DNA of 48,437 nucleotides from Eubacteriales bacterium. Its GTDB lineage: Bacteria > Bacillota > Clostridia > Lachnospirales > Lachnospiraceae. Position numbers and translations under genes: made by a program. The stretch spans positions 1 through 48,437 of the forward strand of contig JAUNOY010000005.1 of NCBI GenBank assembly GCA_030536995.1, read 5' to 3'. The stretch's first letter is position 1; the number at the start of each line of letters is the position of its first letter. The notes beneath the pieces are model-generated. The model was not told where the DNA came from, ran no database searches, and saw nothing but the letters and a program-made list of their open reading frames with translations. Of this stretch, positions 1 to 7,434 are shown piece after piece.

Positions 1-1
1 A

Positions 2-70
2 TTACGTTTTGTGCCTGAGCGAAGCGAAAGGAATGGATATAAAAATGAAAAGAAAAGGCAATTTCTTTAA
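2..70 (+). CDS. Possible 3' end of a response regulator gene (partial)
   Basis: Frame 2 is open from the window edge to a TAA at 68-70 and encodes a basic tail beginning LRFVPERSERNGYK. The first residues recall the C-terminal beta hairpin of OmpR/PhoB-type winged-helix regulators (GxGxRF), and such a gene would be expected just before a HAMP histidine kinase. It overlaps the kinase start at 45, as coupled two-component pairs often do. Only 22 codons are visible, so the assignment rests mainly on context. Confidence 0.35.
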   Translation, partial: LRFVPERSERNGYKNEKKRQFL

Positions 71-1466
71 AAGCCTTCGCTTTCGTATCCTGGTTATTCT
101 TATTATTCTGGGAATTGTGCCGAGTATCATTGTGACAGGAATTGTAATCAGCAATTATGCAAACCGTGCAGTTCTGGTTCGTGCAGAAAGCCTGAAAAAG
201 CAGAGTGATATTTTGTGCAGCCTGTTAATAAAAGAGAATTATTTAAATGACTCCAGCTCGCAGGTGGTGAACAGCAAGCTGGAGTTGTTCTGTAATATCT
301 ATGATGGCCGGATTATTCTGGCAGACAGGGACTTTAAGATAGTCAGAGATACGTATAATGCAGAAGCGGGAAATACTTTGCTTAATCCTCTTGCAATCAG
401 GGCTTTCAGGGGTGAGAAAGCATACGAGTATGACAAGGGAACTGGCTGCCTTTCGCTGGCGGTTCCGGTGAGAAGCCCTGATGTACAGCAGCTTCAGGGA
501 GTGATGCTTGTCGTTGCATCCATGAAGGAGACTGCATCGAATGTAAATGAGCTGAGACAGAAGAGTATCATGATCATAGGCATCATTGTGACGCTGTCAA
601 TTCTTTTGGCATATGTGCTGTCGACAATACTTGTGAAGCCTCTGGCGAGGGTGACGAAAGCAATTGAAGATCTTACAGACGGTTTTCAGAATGAAGAGAT
701 TTCGGTACCTGATTATACGGAAACTGCGTTGATCACGGAAGCCTTTAACAAGATGGTGGCGAGAATGAAGATTTTGGATGAATCGCGCCAGGAATTTGTT
801 TCAAATGTATCTCACGAGTTAAAAACACCAATGACTTCAATGAAGGTTCTTGCGGATTCTCTTGTTGGTCAAAAAGGAGTGCCGGAGGAGCTTTATCAGG
901 AATTTATGAGCGATATTACGGCTGAAATTGACAGAGAGAATAAGATTATCACAGATCTTCTTTCTCTGGTAAAAATGGACAAAAAAGCTGCTGATCTCAA
1001 TATTACCCACATGGATATCAACAAGCTTTTGGAGGATATTCTCAAGCGTCTTCGTCCGATTGCAGACAAGAGGAGCATAGATTTGATTCTTGACAGTTTC
1101 CGGCCTGTGGAGGCTGATGTGGACGAGGTGAAATTTACTCTTGCAATCAGCAACCTGGTGGAAAACGGTATTAAATACAATGTAGACGAAGGATGGGTGA
1201 GAGTTTCTCTGGATGCTGATCACAAGTATTTCTATGTGACAGTGGCAGACTCCGGTATGGGAATTCCGCAGGATTCTGTGGATAAGATTTTTGAAAGATT
1301 TTATCGTGTGGATAAATCCCATTCCAAGGAAATCGGCGGAACAGGACTCGGCCTTGCAATTACCAGAAGTTCGATTGTCATGCATCACGGAGCAATTAAG
1401 GTGTTCAGCAAGGAAGGAGAGGGAACCACATTTTCTGTCCGGATTCCTCTGTCATATATTCCGTAG
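45..1466 (+). CDS. HAMP-domain sensor histidine kinase (PhoR/WalK-like)
   Basis: Membrane sensor kinase of a two-component system. With the ATG at 45 (473 aa) it has a basic N-terminus, a first membrane segment at about residues 14-38, an extracytoplasmic sensor region to about 170, a second membrane segment at 175-197 and a HAMP linker. The HisKA H-box SHELKTP follows with the phospho-acceptor His257. The HATPase domain shows the N-box NLVENGIKY near 370, DSGMGIP near 401, the F-box IFERFYRVD and the G2 box GGTGLGLAI. The frame is open upstream (TTG at 9, ATG at 33); 45 is preferred because AAAGGA at 27-32 lies 12 bases before it, a slightly long spacing. The next gene's ribosome site overlaps its stop codon, so the two are probably co-transcribed. 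The signal sensed is unknown. Confidence 0.93.
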   Translation: MKRKGNFFKSLRFRILVILIILGIVPSIIVTGIVISNYANRAVLVRAESLKKQSDILCSLLIKENYLNDSSSQVVNSKLELFCNIYDGRIILADRDFKIVRDTYNAEAGNTLLNPLAIRAFRGEKAYEYDKGTGCLSLAVPVRSPDVQQLQGVMLVVASMKETASNVNELRQKSIMIIGIIVTLSILLAYVLSTILVKPLARVTKAIEDLTDGFQNEEISVPDYTETALITEAFNKMVARMKILDESRQEFVSNVSHELKTPMTSMKVLADSLVGQKGVPEELYQEFMSDITAEIDRENKIITDLLSLVKMDKKAADLNITHMDINKLLEDILKRLRPIADKRSIDLILDSFRPVEADVDEVKFTLAISNLVENGIKYNVDEGWVRVSLDADHKYFYVTVADSGMGIPQDSVDKIFERFYRVDKSHSKEIGGTGLGLAITRSSIVMHHGAIKVFSKEGEGTTFSVRIPLSYIP

Positions 1467-1476
1467 GAGGTGCCGT

Positions 1477-2409
1477 GTGAAAAAGTTAGTTACAAAAATT
1501 CTTTCAGTATTACTGACCTGTTCTCTTCTGGCAGGCTGCAGTATTGAGGTGAAAGAGAAGAAAGAGAGATCCGGTCATGAGTATTATATATACTACATGA
1601 ATAAGGATGCCACAGCTCTGAAAAAAGAAAAGTATGAGCCGGAACAGGAAACGGCAGATTTTATGCTGAAGGATCTGATGCAGCGTCTGAATAACAAGTC
1701 GTTAGATGGTGAAAGAATTAAGCTTTTGCCGGAAGAGGTGGAGATAACTTCTTATAATATTGCAGATACGATTCTGGTTATAGATTTCAATGGTAAATAT
1801 GCAAAAATGAGCAAGGCAAGAGAAATTCTGGTTCGGGCCGGAGTTGTGAAAACTTTCCTGCAGATTGCCGGAGTGAGTGCGGTGCAGTTTACAGTAAACG
1901 GAGTGGATCTTAAGGACTCACGGGAGCAGGCTGTGGGAAACATGAATAATTCTTCTTTCATGGAATTGAACGGAAATGATGCAGACTCCTACTGTTATGG
2001 GACGTTTACGCTATATTTTACAGATAAAACCGGTAAAAATCTGTTAGAAGAGCAGAGAACTGTGAGATATAAAAGATCGATTCCGAAAGAAAAAGTTATT
2101 CTGGAACAGCTTATGAAAGGCCCTATGGAAAAGGGAAATTATCCTACAATTCCGGAAAATACAGGGGTTTTGAGTGTGACGATTGCAGATAGAATCTGTT
2201 ATCTGACAGTAGACGATGCATTTTCCGACTATGCGCTTGATGTGGCAGATAAGATTCCGATTTATTCCATAGTGAATTCACTTCTTTCCGGGATTGAGGC
2301 TGATAAAGTGCAGATTACGGTAGGCGATGACAGGGAGGGGACTTTCCGGGAAAAAATGCCCCTGTATCGATTTTATGAAAAAAAAGAAGATATTGTAATA
2401 AAGAAATAA
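1477..2409 (+). CDS. GerMN-domain lipoprotein (GerM/LpqB-like)
   Basis: Secreted lipoprotein of 310 aa starting at GTG 1477, six bases after AGGAGG at 1465-1470. The signal peptide ends in LLAGC, giving lipidated Cys21. Two GerMN modules follow, at about residues 50-150 and 175-295; the second contains KEKVILEQLMKGP and ends near QITVGDD. Bacillus GerM also has two GerMN domains and acts in the SpoIIIA-SpoIIQ channel. In Actinobacteria the GerMN lipoprotein LpqB is encoded behind the kinase MtrB and modulates it. Position directly after a histidine kinase fits an LpqB-like accessory role as well as a sporulation role. The domain call is firm, the job is inferred. Confidence 0.85.
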   Translation: MKKLVTKILSVLLTCSLLAGCSIEVKEKKERSGHEYYIYYMNKDATALKKEKYEPEQETADFMLKDLMQRLNNKSLDGERIKLLPEEVEITSYNIADTILVIDFNGKYAKMSKAREILVRAGVVKTFLQIAGVSAVQFTVNGVDLKDSREQAVGNMNNSSFMELNGNDADSYCYGTFTLYFTDKTGKNLLEEQRTVRYKRSIPKEKVILEQLMKGPMEKGNYPTIPENTGVLSVTIADRICYLTVDDAFSDYALDVADKIPIYSIVNSLLSGIEADKVQITVGDDREGTFREKMPLYRFYEKKEDIVIKK

Positions 2410-2449
2410 TAAGGGCAGTAAGAATGCAATCAAGAAATGGAGGAGCGTT

Positions 2450-4648
2450 ATGGGAAGACGCCCTGTATGTATACTGTGTCTGTTTTTGATGGCTTTGCTC
2501 TGGTTGGCTGACTGGATGGGGGTTCCGATGATGCGCGGAAATCCTCTTCCGGCTGACATGAGAGAGGTGCTTGAGAAAGAGACAGAAGTTTCCGCCGTCG
2601 GGGAGGTGGAACGCTGTGCGGACACAGAATTTTCCCAATCTGTTTATCTGAAAAAAGTTTCTGTTATCTATAAATCAAAAAAAGTTTCCATTGGTAATTT
2701 AAGAGTATTTTTAAAAGGCGAACAAAAACTTCCGGCAGGGAGTCTTGTTTTGGCACGCGGAACTCTGGAAGAAGTAAAAGAACCCCGTAATCCCGGGGAG
2801 TTTAACAGTAAACAGTATTATGCGTGCAAACATATTTATTACTTTATGAAAAAAGGGGAAGTTATAAGGAATTCAAAGGGGTATTCCAGGTGGGGACAAT
2901 TTCTTCTGGATATGCAGAGAAAGTTCTCGGATATTTTTGATAAAACGGCAGGCGAAAATGCGCCGGTATTCAGGGCAATCGTATTGGGAGATAAAAGTGA
3001 ACTTGAAGCAGAAACGAAAATGAGATACCAGATGGCAGGGATTATCCATATTCTTGCTATATCCGGGCTTCATATCAGCGTTCTCGGAACGGGGTTGTAT
3101 AATCTTTTGATGCGGATTGGGATTGGAATCTGGCCATCGGGTCTTCTTTCATTGTCAGTTATTCTCAGCTATGGGATTATGACAGGAGAAAGCGTATCAA
3201 CAATAAGAGCTGTAACGATGTTTCTTGTCAGCGTGGGGGCGAAAATTACGGGGCGGATTTATGATATGCCGACGGCTCTTTCTTTGGCAGCTATACTAAT
3301 CCTTCTGGAATCACCGGCATATTTTCTTGATGGTGGATTTTGGCTGTCTTTTGCGGCTGTTGTGGGGATTGGAGCAGTAGTGCCTGTATTCTGCGGTGTT
3401 TTTAAAGTAAATGGCAAGATGGGGAAAGCGCTGATATCCTCTCTTGCTGTACAGGTAGTGACTCTCCCGGTGATGTTGTGGTTTTACGGGGAAGTTTCGG
3501 CGATTGGTATTTTTCTTAATTTAATTGTGTTACCTACAGTGGGAGTTGTTCTGGGGAGTGGCGTGGCAGCTGCAATTTTGGGCTTGGTATGGAAAGCAGG
3601 TGCGGCTGTAATTGTAATGCCCGGACGTGGGCTTCTCTGGCTGTATGAAGGATTGTGTATATTGGGGGAAAAGCTTCCGTTTTGTACGTGGGTTGGTGGA
3701 CAGCCGAAACATTGGCAGATTCTGACGTATTACATAGTTTTGGCAGCGGCAGCTGTAATATGGAAGTGCAGAAGTCGTTCTAAATGGGTTTTGTTATTTC
3801 TTGTCACAGGGATAATGGTGCTGGCGTGGAGACCTGAAACAGATTTGAGGATTACATGTCTTGATATTGGGCAGGGAGATGCGATTGCCCTGGAGACTCC
3901 TTCGGGGCAGACGTTTCTTATAGATGGAGGAAGCAGCAATAAAAAAGAGATATGCAGATATCAGATTCTTCCGTATTTGAAAAATCGCGGCATTTCTTAT
4001 ATAGAAGCAGTCTTTATCTCTCATACGGATAACGACCATATCAGTGGAATACAGGAGTTTCTTGACTATCAGGCTGCCGGGGTCAGTTCGGTAAAAATGG
4101 GAAGTCTGGTTCTTCCAAAGTGGGAGAATCCTCCGGATGCGTGGAAAAAACTGGCTGAGTCTGCAAGGAGAGCAGGGGTGAAAGTATTAACAGCAAAGTC
4201 CGGGGATGTCTTTTATGGAAAAAATATAGAATTAAGAGTGCTTGCACCGGGGAAAGAAGCCAGGGGAGAAAACGTAAATGAAGAAGGAATGGTACTGGAA
4301 ATGGTTTACGGGAGTTTTAAGGGGATTTTTACAGGTGATATTGGAATAGAGACAGAAGAGAAGCTTCTTGAGGAGAAAGTATTGGAAGATGTTTCATATC
4401 TGAAAGTAGGGCATCATGGCTCCGGATATTCTACAGGAGAAGCTTTTCTGCAAACGATTTTACCGGAGTTTGCTGTGATTTCAGTATCGGAAACAAACAC
4501 ATATGGTCATCCTTCAGGAGAAACGATGCAACGTCTTCAAAAAGCAGGGGCAAAGGTATATTGTACAAAAGACCGGGGAGCGGTTACTGCAGAGGTGAGC
4601 CGTTCCGGTACAGTGAGTATTAAATCTTACCTGGAAAAAAGAAAATAA
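2450..4648 (+). CDS. comEC: DNA internalization-related competence protein ComEC/Rec2
   Basis: Polytopic membrane protein expected to form the channel that passes single-stranded DNA into the cell during transformation. The 732 aa show an N-terminal soluble DUF4131-like part, a central competence domain with many hydrophobic segments (motif AISGLHISVLG near residue 205), and a C-terminal metallo-beta-lactamase-like domain from about 465. That domain has SHTDNDHISG near 525 and VGHHGSGYSTG near 655, retaining metal-ligand-type residues. Length is normal for the family. GGAGGAG at 2439-2445 precedes the ATG by four bases. It ends at a strong bidirectional terminator. comF lies 16 kb downstream. 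Whether the host is naturally competent cannot be judged here. Confidence 0.95.
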   Translation: MGRRPVCILCLFLMALLWLADWMGVPMMRGNPLPADMREVLEKETEVSAVGEVERCADTEFSQSVYLKKVSVIYKSKKVSIGNLRVFLKGEQKLPAGSLVLARGTLEEVKEPRNPGEFNSKQYYACKHIYYFMKKGEVIRNSKGYSRWGQFLLDMQRKFSDIFDKTAGENAPVFRAIVLGDKSELEAETKMRYQMAGIIHILAISGLHISVLGTGLYNLLMRIGIGIWPSGLLSLSVILSYGIMTGESVSTIRAVTMFLVSVGAKITGRIYDMPTALSLAAILILLESPAYFLDGGFWLSFAAVVGIGAVVPVFCGVFKVNGKMGKALISSLAVQVVTLPVMLWFYGEVSAIGIFLNLIVLPTVGVVLGSGVAAAILGLVWKAGAAVIVMPGRGLLWLYEGLCILGEKLPFCTWVGGQPKHWQILTYYIVLAAAAVIWKCRSRSKWVLLFLVTGIMVLAWRPETDLRITCLDIGQGDAIALETPSGQTFLIDGGSSNKKEICRYQILPYLKNRGISYIEAVFISHTDNDHISGIQEFLDYQAAGVSSVKMGSLVLPKWENPPDAWKKLAESARRAGVKVLTAKSGDVFYGKNIELRVLAPGKEARGENVNEEGMVLEMVYGSFKGIFTGDIGIETEEKLLEEKVLEDVSYLKVGHHGSGYSTGEAFLQTILPEFAVISVSETNTYGHPSGETMQRLQKAGAKVYCTKDRGAVTAEVSRSGTVSIKSYLEKRK

Positions 4649-4680
4649 GAATCTCACCAAATTATGGGAGATTCTTATTT
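4647..4680. terminator. Bidirectional terminator between comEC and lysO genes
   Basis: AAGAATCTC (4647-4655) pairs perfectly with GAGATTCTT (4668-4676), with an extra CC/GG pair in the loop. A short T-rich tract follows on the + strand and an A-rich stretch precedes it, so it can serve both converging units. The stem begins inside the comEC stop codon. Confidence 0.8.
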
Positions 4681-4699
4681 CCTTAAATATTGTTTTGGA

Positions 4700-5302
4700 T
4701 TACATCATATTCAGGCACGAAGAAATTAGAAATGGAACCATAAGGGAGCAGATTACGCCATTAAAAACAGATAGGACTACGGTTTCTTCGTTTGTGTATT
4801 TTAAAATGATAGGCAGGGTAGTGTCTTCGCTTGTTGCTCCTGCCGGAGCAATGCAGGTATAGTAATTAAAATGTCCTGCGAGAAAAGGAATGAGAATAAA
4901 AGAAAACATTTCTCTCATGAGGTTGCTCATAAAAGCAATGCTGCCAAACTCTGCACTGACTAGACTGCTGATGGTAACACCTGCAAGGCTGTACCAGCCC
5001 ATGCCGCTGGTAATGGCGGTTCCGTATCCGATGGGTATTTTCAGGATCAGAGAACAAATGATACCGCCCAAAAAAGAACCGGCAATAATTCCTAATGGAA
5101 TAATAAAAATTTTTATATGGTATTCTTTTATTTTGGAAAAAATGCCTTTTTGCATTCCAATGCTGATTCCTACGGAAAACATCAAAATATATAAAATTAT
5201 ATTTGAGTGATTGCTGATAAAGTTTAGAAAAGTAAGTTCAATACCGGACATTCCGTATAACAATCCTATGCCTAAAGCACAAATCATAAATAAGACAATC
5301 AT
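4700..5302 (-). CDS. lysO: LysO-family lysine exporter, C-terminal subunit
   Basis: Integral membrane protein (200 aa) matching the C-terminal part of LysO (YbjE, DUF340), which exports L-lysine. It shows about six hydrophobic segments and the family hallmark GMGWYSLAGVTISS near residues 100-113. Two conserved acidic and polar stretches (SAEFGSIAFMSNLMRE, PAGATSEDTTLP) lie within membrane regions. E. coli LysO is one chain of about 300 aa; here the N-terminal third is a separate upstream gene, and the two overlap by four bases (ATGA, 5299-5302), implying translational coupling and a two-subunit transporter. No lysine riboswitch is visible upstream. Confidence 0.85.
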   Translation of the reverse strand: MIVLFMICALGIGLLYGMSGIELTFLNFISNHSNIILYILMFSVGISIGMQKGIFSKIKEYHIKIFIIPLGIIAGSFLGGIICSLILKIPIGYGTAITSGMGWYSLAGVTISSLVSAEFGSIAFMSNLMREMFSFILIPFLAGHFNYYTCIAPAGATSEDTTLPIILKYTNEETVVLSVFNGVICSLMVPFLISSCLNMM

Positions 5303-5595
5303 TTATCCACCTCGTTTTTTTGACTGGAATTTTTCTTCTTCATAAATTTTTGGGTAAGGAAAAAAACTATGAGAATTGACAATACTGTAGGTACTGCGAA
5401 AAACAATAAACTTGACAATCCTAAGGAAGATAAATCTTTAAGGAGATTTTCGTTTCTGCCTAATGTTATACCCATAGAAAGAATTAAAAGAAAAGTACAT
5501 GTAAGGGATATGAATTCGTTCCCTTTTCTGATACGACGTGATACAAGAAAGCGTCCTGCAAGAATACCAAGACACATAATGATTATGACATCCAT
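5299..5595 (-). CDS. LysO-family transporter, N-terminal subunit
   Basis: Small membrane protein of 98 aa with three hydrophobic segments and the stretch LSMGITLGRNENLLKDLSSLG, as in the N-terminal part of LysO/DUF340 proteins. The ATG at 5595 is chosen because AAAGGAG at 5607-5613 precedes it by 11 bases and homologous sequence starts at MDVIIIMCLG; a longer reading from 5706 would add a non-membrane tail and run over the promoter. It overlaps the downstream subunit gene by ATGA. Together they should form the lysine exporter. Confidence 0.8.
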   Translation of the reverse strand: MDVIIIMCLGILAGRFLVSRRIRKGNEFISLTCTFLLILSMGITLGRNENLLKDLSSLGLSSLLFFAVPTVLSILIVFFLTQKFMKKKNSSQKNEVDK

Positions 5596-5635
5596 AATAT
5601 ATACTGCTCCTTTGTTGAAAAACTTTTTAAATACG

Positions 5636-5664
5636 ATTATATCACAGTATACTAATAAAGTGAA
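5636..5664 (-). promoter_or_regulatory. Sigma-A promoter for the lysO pair
   Basis: On the - strand a -35 TTCACT (5659-5664), a 17-base spacer and a perfect -10 TATAAT (5636-5641) lie 41 bases before the start codon. The predicted leader is only about 30 bases, which leaves no room for a lysine riboswitch. Confidence 0.7.
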
Positions 5665-5760
5665 CCCCCTGTTGTTTGGGGAATTTATGATTGTATCTGC
5701 AGACATTCTATACGGAAAACAGTACAGGTAATGGTACTTTGGCTAAAAAGAACAGCATCC

Positions 5761-5789
5761 TTGCGAAAAAGGTGATGCTATGCTAAGAT
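5761..5789 (+). promoter_or_regulatory. Possible promoter for holA
   Basis: TTGCGA (5761-5766), a 17-base spacer and TAAGAT (5784-5789) lie 24 bases upstream of the holA start. Each hexamer matches sigma-A consensus at four of six positions, so this is plausible but weak. Confidence 0.4.
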
Positions 5790-5812
5790 AAATTCACGAA
5801 AAGGAGAGGATT

Positions 5813-6799
5813 ATGAAGCGTATTCAGGAGGATATAAGAACAGGACAATTTAAACATGCCTATCTTTTGTATGGGGATGAGGCATATCTGCGTCAGCAGT
5901 ATAAGCACAAGCTTGCAAAGGCGCTGAATCCGGATGACGATACCATGAATTTCAGCCGGTTTGAGGGAAAAGGGATTGATGTGAGAGAACTGATTGATTT
6001 ATGTGAAACAATGCCTTTTTTTGCAGACAGGAGAGTTGTACTTCTGGAGGATACGGGCTTTTTTAAAAATAAGTGTGATGAACTTGCGGATTATATGAAA
6101 GAACTGCCGGAGTATCTTTATCTGATTTTTGCAGAAACGGAAGTGGATAAGAGAAGCCGGATGTATAAAGCGGTAAAAAACGCTGGCTGTGTGACAGAGT
6201 TTGCAGGTCAGGATGAAAAAACACTGATGCGGTGGGCTGCGGGGATTCTCGGAAAAGAAGGGAAAAAGATCACCCAGAGAGATATGGAACTTCTTTTGAC
6301 AAAGACCGGGACAGATATGGGGAACTTGCGTATGGAGCTTGAAAAGCTGATTTCTTATACGGAAGGAAGAGAAATCATATCTGCAGAAGACATTGAAGAA
6401 ATCTGTACAACACAGACGACAAATAAGATTTTCGATATGGTAAGGGCGGTTACTGAAAAAAATCAGAAGAAGGCACTGGAGCTGTACTATGACCTTCTTA
6501 CCCTGAAAGAGCCTCCCATGCGAATTCTGTTTCTTTTGGCAAAACAATACAGGCAGCTTCTTCTGACAAAAAAAATGACTGCGGAGGGGGCTGCGCAGAG
6601 TGAGATTGCGTCACGGCTTGGAATTCCGTCATTTGCAGTGCGTAATATTGCTGCTTGTGCCCGTTCCTATAAGACAGAGGAATTGGAGGAAGCAGTAGAA
6701 GATTTCGTAAATGCGGAGGAAGCGGTGAAAACAGGACGGTTGGGAGATGTGCTCAGTGTGGAACTGTTGATTGTGAAGTACAGTTCTGTCCGCTCGTGA
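5813..6799 (+). CDS. holA: DNA polymerase III subunit delta
   Basis: Clamp-loader subunit that opens the beta sliding clamp during chromosome replication. The 328 aa open with the typical YLLYGDEAYLRQQY and continue through an AAA+-like fold without a working Walker A, as expected for delta. The segments MPFFADRRVVLLEDTGFF and LRMELEKLISYTEGR are characteristic, and the C-terminal collar domain contains PPMRILFLLAKQYRQLLLT. Length matches the family. A ribosome site AAGGAGAGG sits just before the ATG. It is convergent with rpsT, the usual Firmicute arrangement, and is separated from it by a bidirectional terminator. Confidence 0.96.
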   Translation: MKRIQEDIRTGQFKHAYLLYGDEAYLRQQYKHKLAKALNPDDDTMNFSRFEGKGIDVRELIDLCETMPFFADRRVVLLEDTGFFKNKCDELADYMKELPEYLYLIFAETEVDKRSRMYKAVKNAGCVTEFAGQDEKTLMRWAAGILGKEGKKITQRDMELLLTKTGTDMGNLRMELEKLISYTEGREIISAEDIEEICTTQTTNKIFDMVRAVTEKNQKKALELYYDLLTLKEPPMRILFLLAKQYRQLLLTKKMTAEGAAQSEIASRLGIPSFAVRNIAACARSYKTEELEEAVEDFVNAEEAVKTGRLGDVLSVELLIVKYSSVRS

Positions 6800-6826
6800 G
6801 AAAATTTGATAAAAAAGAGAAAAGAA

Positions 6827-6865
6827 AAAGACAACCACATGACGGTGATGGTTGTCTTTCATTTT
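6827..6865. terminator. Bidirectional terminator between holA and rpsT
   Basis: AAAGACAACCA (6827-6837) pairs perfectly with TGGTTGTCTTT (6849-6859), an 11-bp stem with an 11-base loop. T-rich sequence follows on the + strand, and on the - strand a long T-rich run (complement of 6805-6826) follows the hairpin. It can end both genes. Confidence 0.88.
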
Positions 6866-6918
6866 CATTTATAAGCTTATAATTAAAAACGAATATCTAT
6901 TAGCCGATAAAGCAAAAA

Positions 6919-7182
6919 TTAGTTGATGCTGTTAACGGCTTTGGATAAACGAGAAACTTTTCTAGCGCAGTTGTTTTTGTGGAAAACACCTTTAGATGTA
7001 GCTTTGCTGATTACGGAAACTGCATCTTTTAATGCTACCTCTGCTGCTGCTTTGTCTTTAAGTGCTACTGCAGCCTCAACTTTTTTGATAGCTGTTTTAA
7101 CGGAAGATTTGATAGCTTTGTTTCTAGCAGCTTTAGTTCTGTTTACTAAGATTCTTTTTTTTGCAGATTTGATATTTGCCAA
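6919..7182 (-). CDS. rpsT: Small ribosomal subunit protein bS20
   Basis: Primary 16S rRNA-binding protein of the 30S subunit. The 87-residue product begins ANIKSAKKRI after the initiator, is rich in Lys, Arg and Ala, and ends in the conserved NNCARKVSRLSKAVN region. The start is the UUG at 7182-7180: the ribosome site GGAGGT lies seven bases before it and protein homology begins there. An upstream in-frame UUG at 7197 would place the ribosome site inside the gene. E. coli rpsT also uses UUG, where the weak start is tied to autogenous control. A strong promoter and a stable leader hairpin lie upstream. Confidence 0.96.
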   Translation of the reverse strand: MANIKSAKKRILVNRTKAARNKAIKSSVKTAIKKVEAAVALKDKAAAEVALKDAVSVISKATSKGVFHKNNCARKVSRLSKAVNSIN

Positions 7183-7227
7183 TTCTGACACCTCCAATTC
7201 CGATATGATAATTATTATTGCTGTTTG

Positions 7228-7257
7228 TCATAAGAACAGACACGGGCGTTCTTATGA
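7228..7257 (-). promoter_or_regulatory. Leader hairpin in rpsT 5' UTR
   Basis: TCATAAGAAC and GTTCTTATGA form a perfect 10-bp stem around a 10-base loop in the rpsT leader, about 46 bases before the start codon. No T-run follows, so it is not a terminator. It could be a binding site for S20 autoregulation or an mRNA stabiliser; that role is inference. Confidence 0.55.
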
Positions 7258-7269
7258 ACATGCTTGTAT

Positions 7270-7298
7270 ATTCTATTATAATTAGCGAAAAATGTCAA
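7270..7298 (-). promoter_or_regulatory. Strong sigma-A promoter for rpsT
   Basis: On the - strand a consensus -35 TTGACA (7293-7298), a 17-base spacer and -10 TAGAAT (7270-7275) give a near-ideal vegetative promoter. The transcript should start near 7263, leaving a leader of about 80 bases. Confidence 0.85.
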
Positions 7299-7434
7299 TA
7301 CATATTTCCATAAAAAAAAGAAAAACTAAGAAAAGAGGCTGCTGTTCTGAATAGTTACAGCCGATATAAAAGAGGGCGGAGATGAAACAGTAAAAAGCTC
7401 TTAGTATATTTTGAAGGAATAATGGAGGCAGAGC

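Noticed and set aside
837-1388. Long - strand open frame opposite the histidine kinase
   Set aside because: It is a shadow of the kinase codons, with no ribosome site and low-complexity His/Arg/Leu composition. The same applies to open frames opposite uvrA (16156-16830, 14494-15297), hemW, recD2 and the glycosyltransferases.
4890-5210. + strand open frame opposite lysO
   Set aside because: It has no ribosome site and mirrors the conserved LysO reading on the other strand.
5596-5700. Lysine riboswitch for the lysO pair
   Set aside because: The promoter leaves only about 30 bases of leader, too short for the L-box fold.
5755-5780. Hairpin AGCATC/GATGCT upstream of holA, considered as a terminator
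   Set aside because: The stem is interrupted and no T-run follows on either strand; it overlaps the likely holA promoter.
7183-7197. Earlier UUG start for rpsT at 7197
   Set aside because: It would place GGAGGT inside the coding region and add residues not found in S20 proteins.
7300-7434. Sigma-G/F promoter for gpr
   Set aside because: A TGAATA-like -35 occurs at 7348 but no CATACTA-like -10 lies at the right distance.
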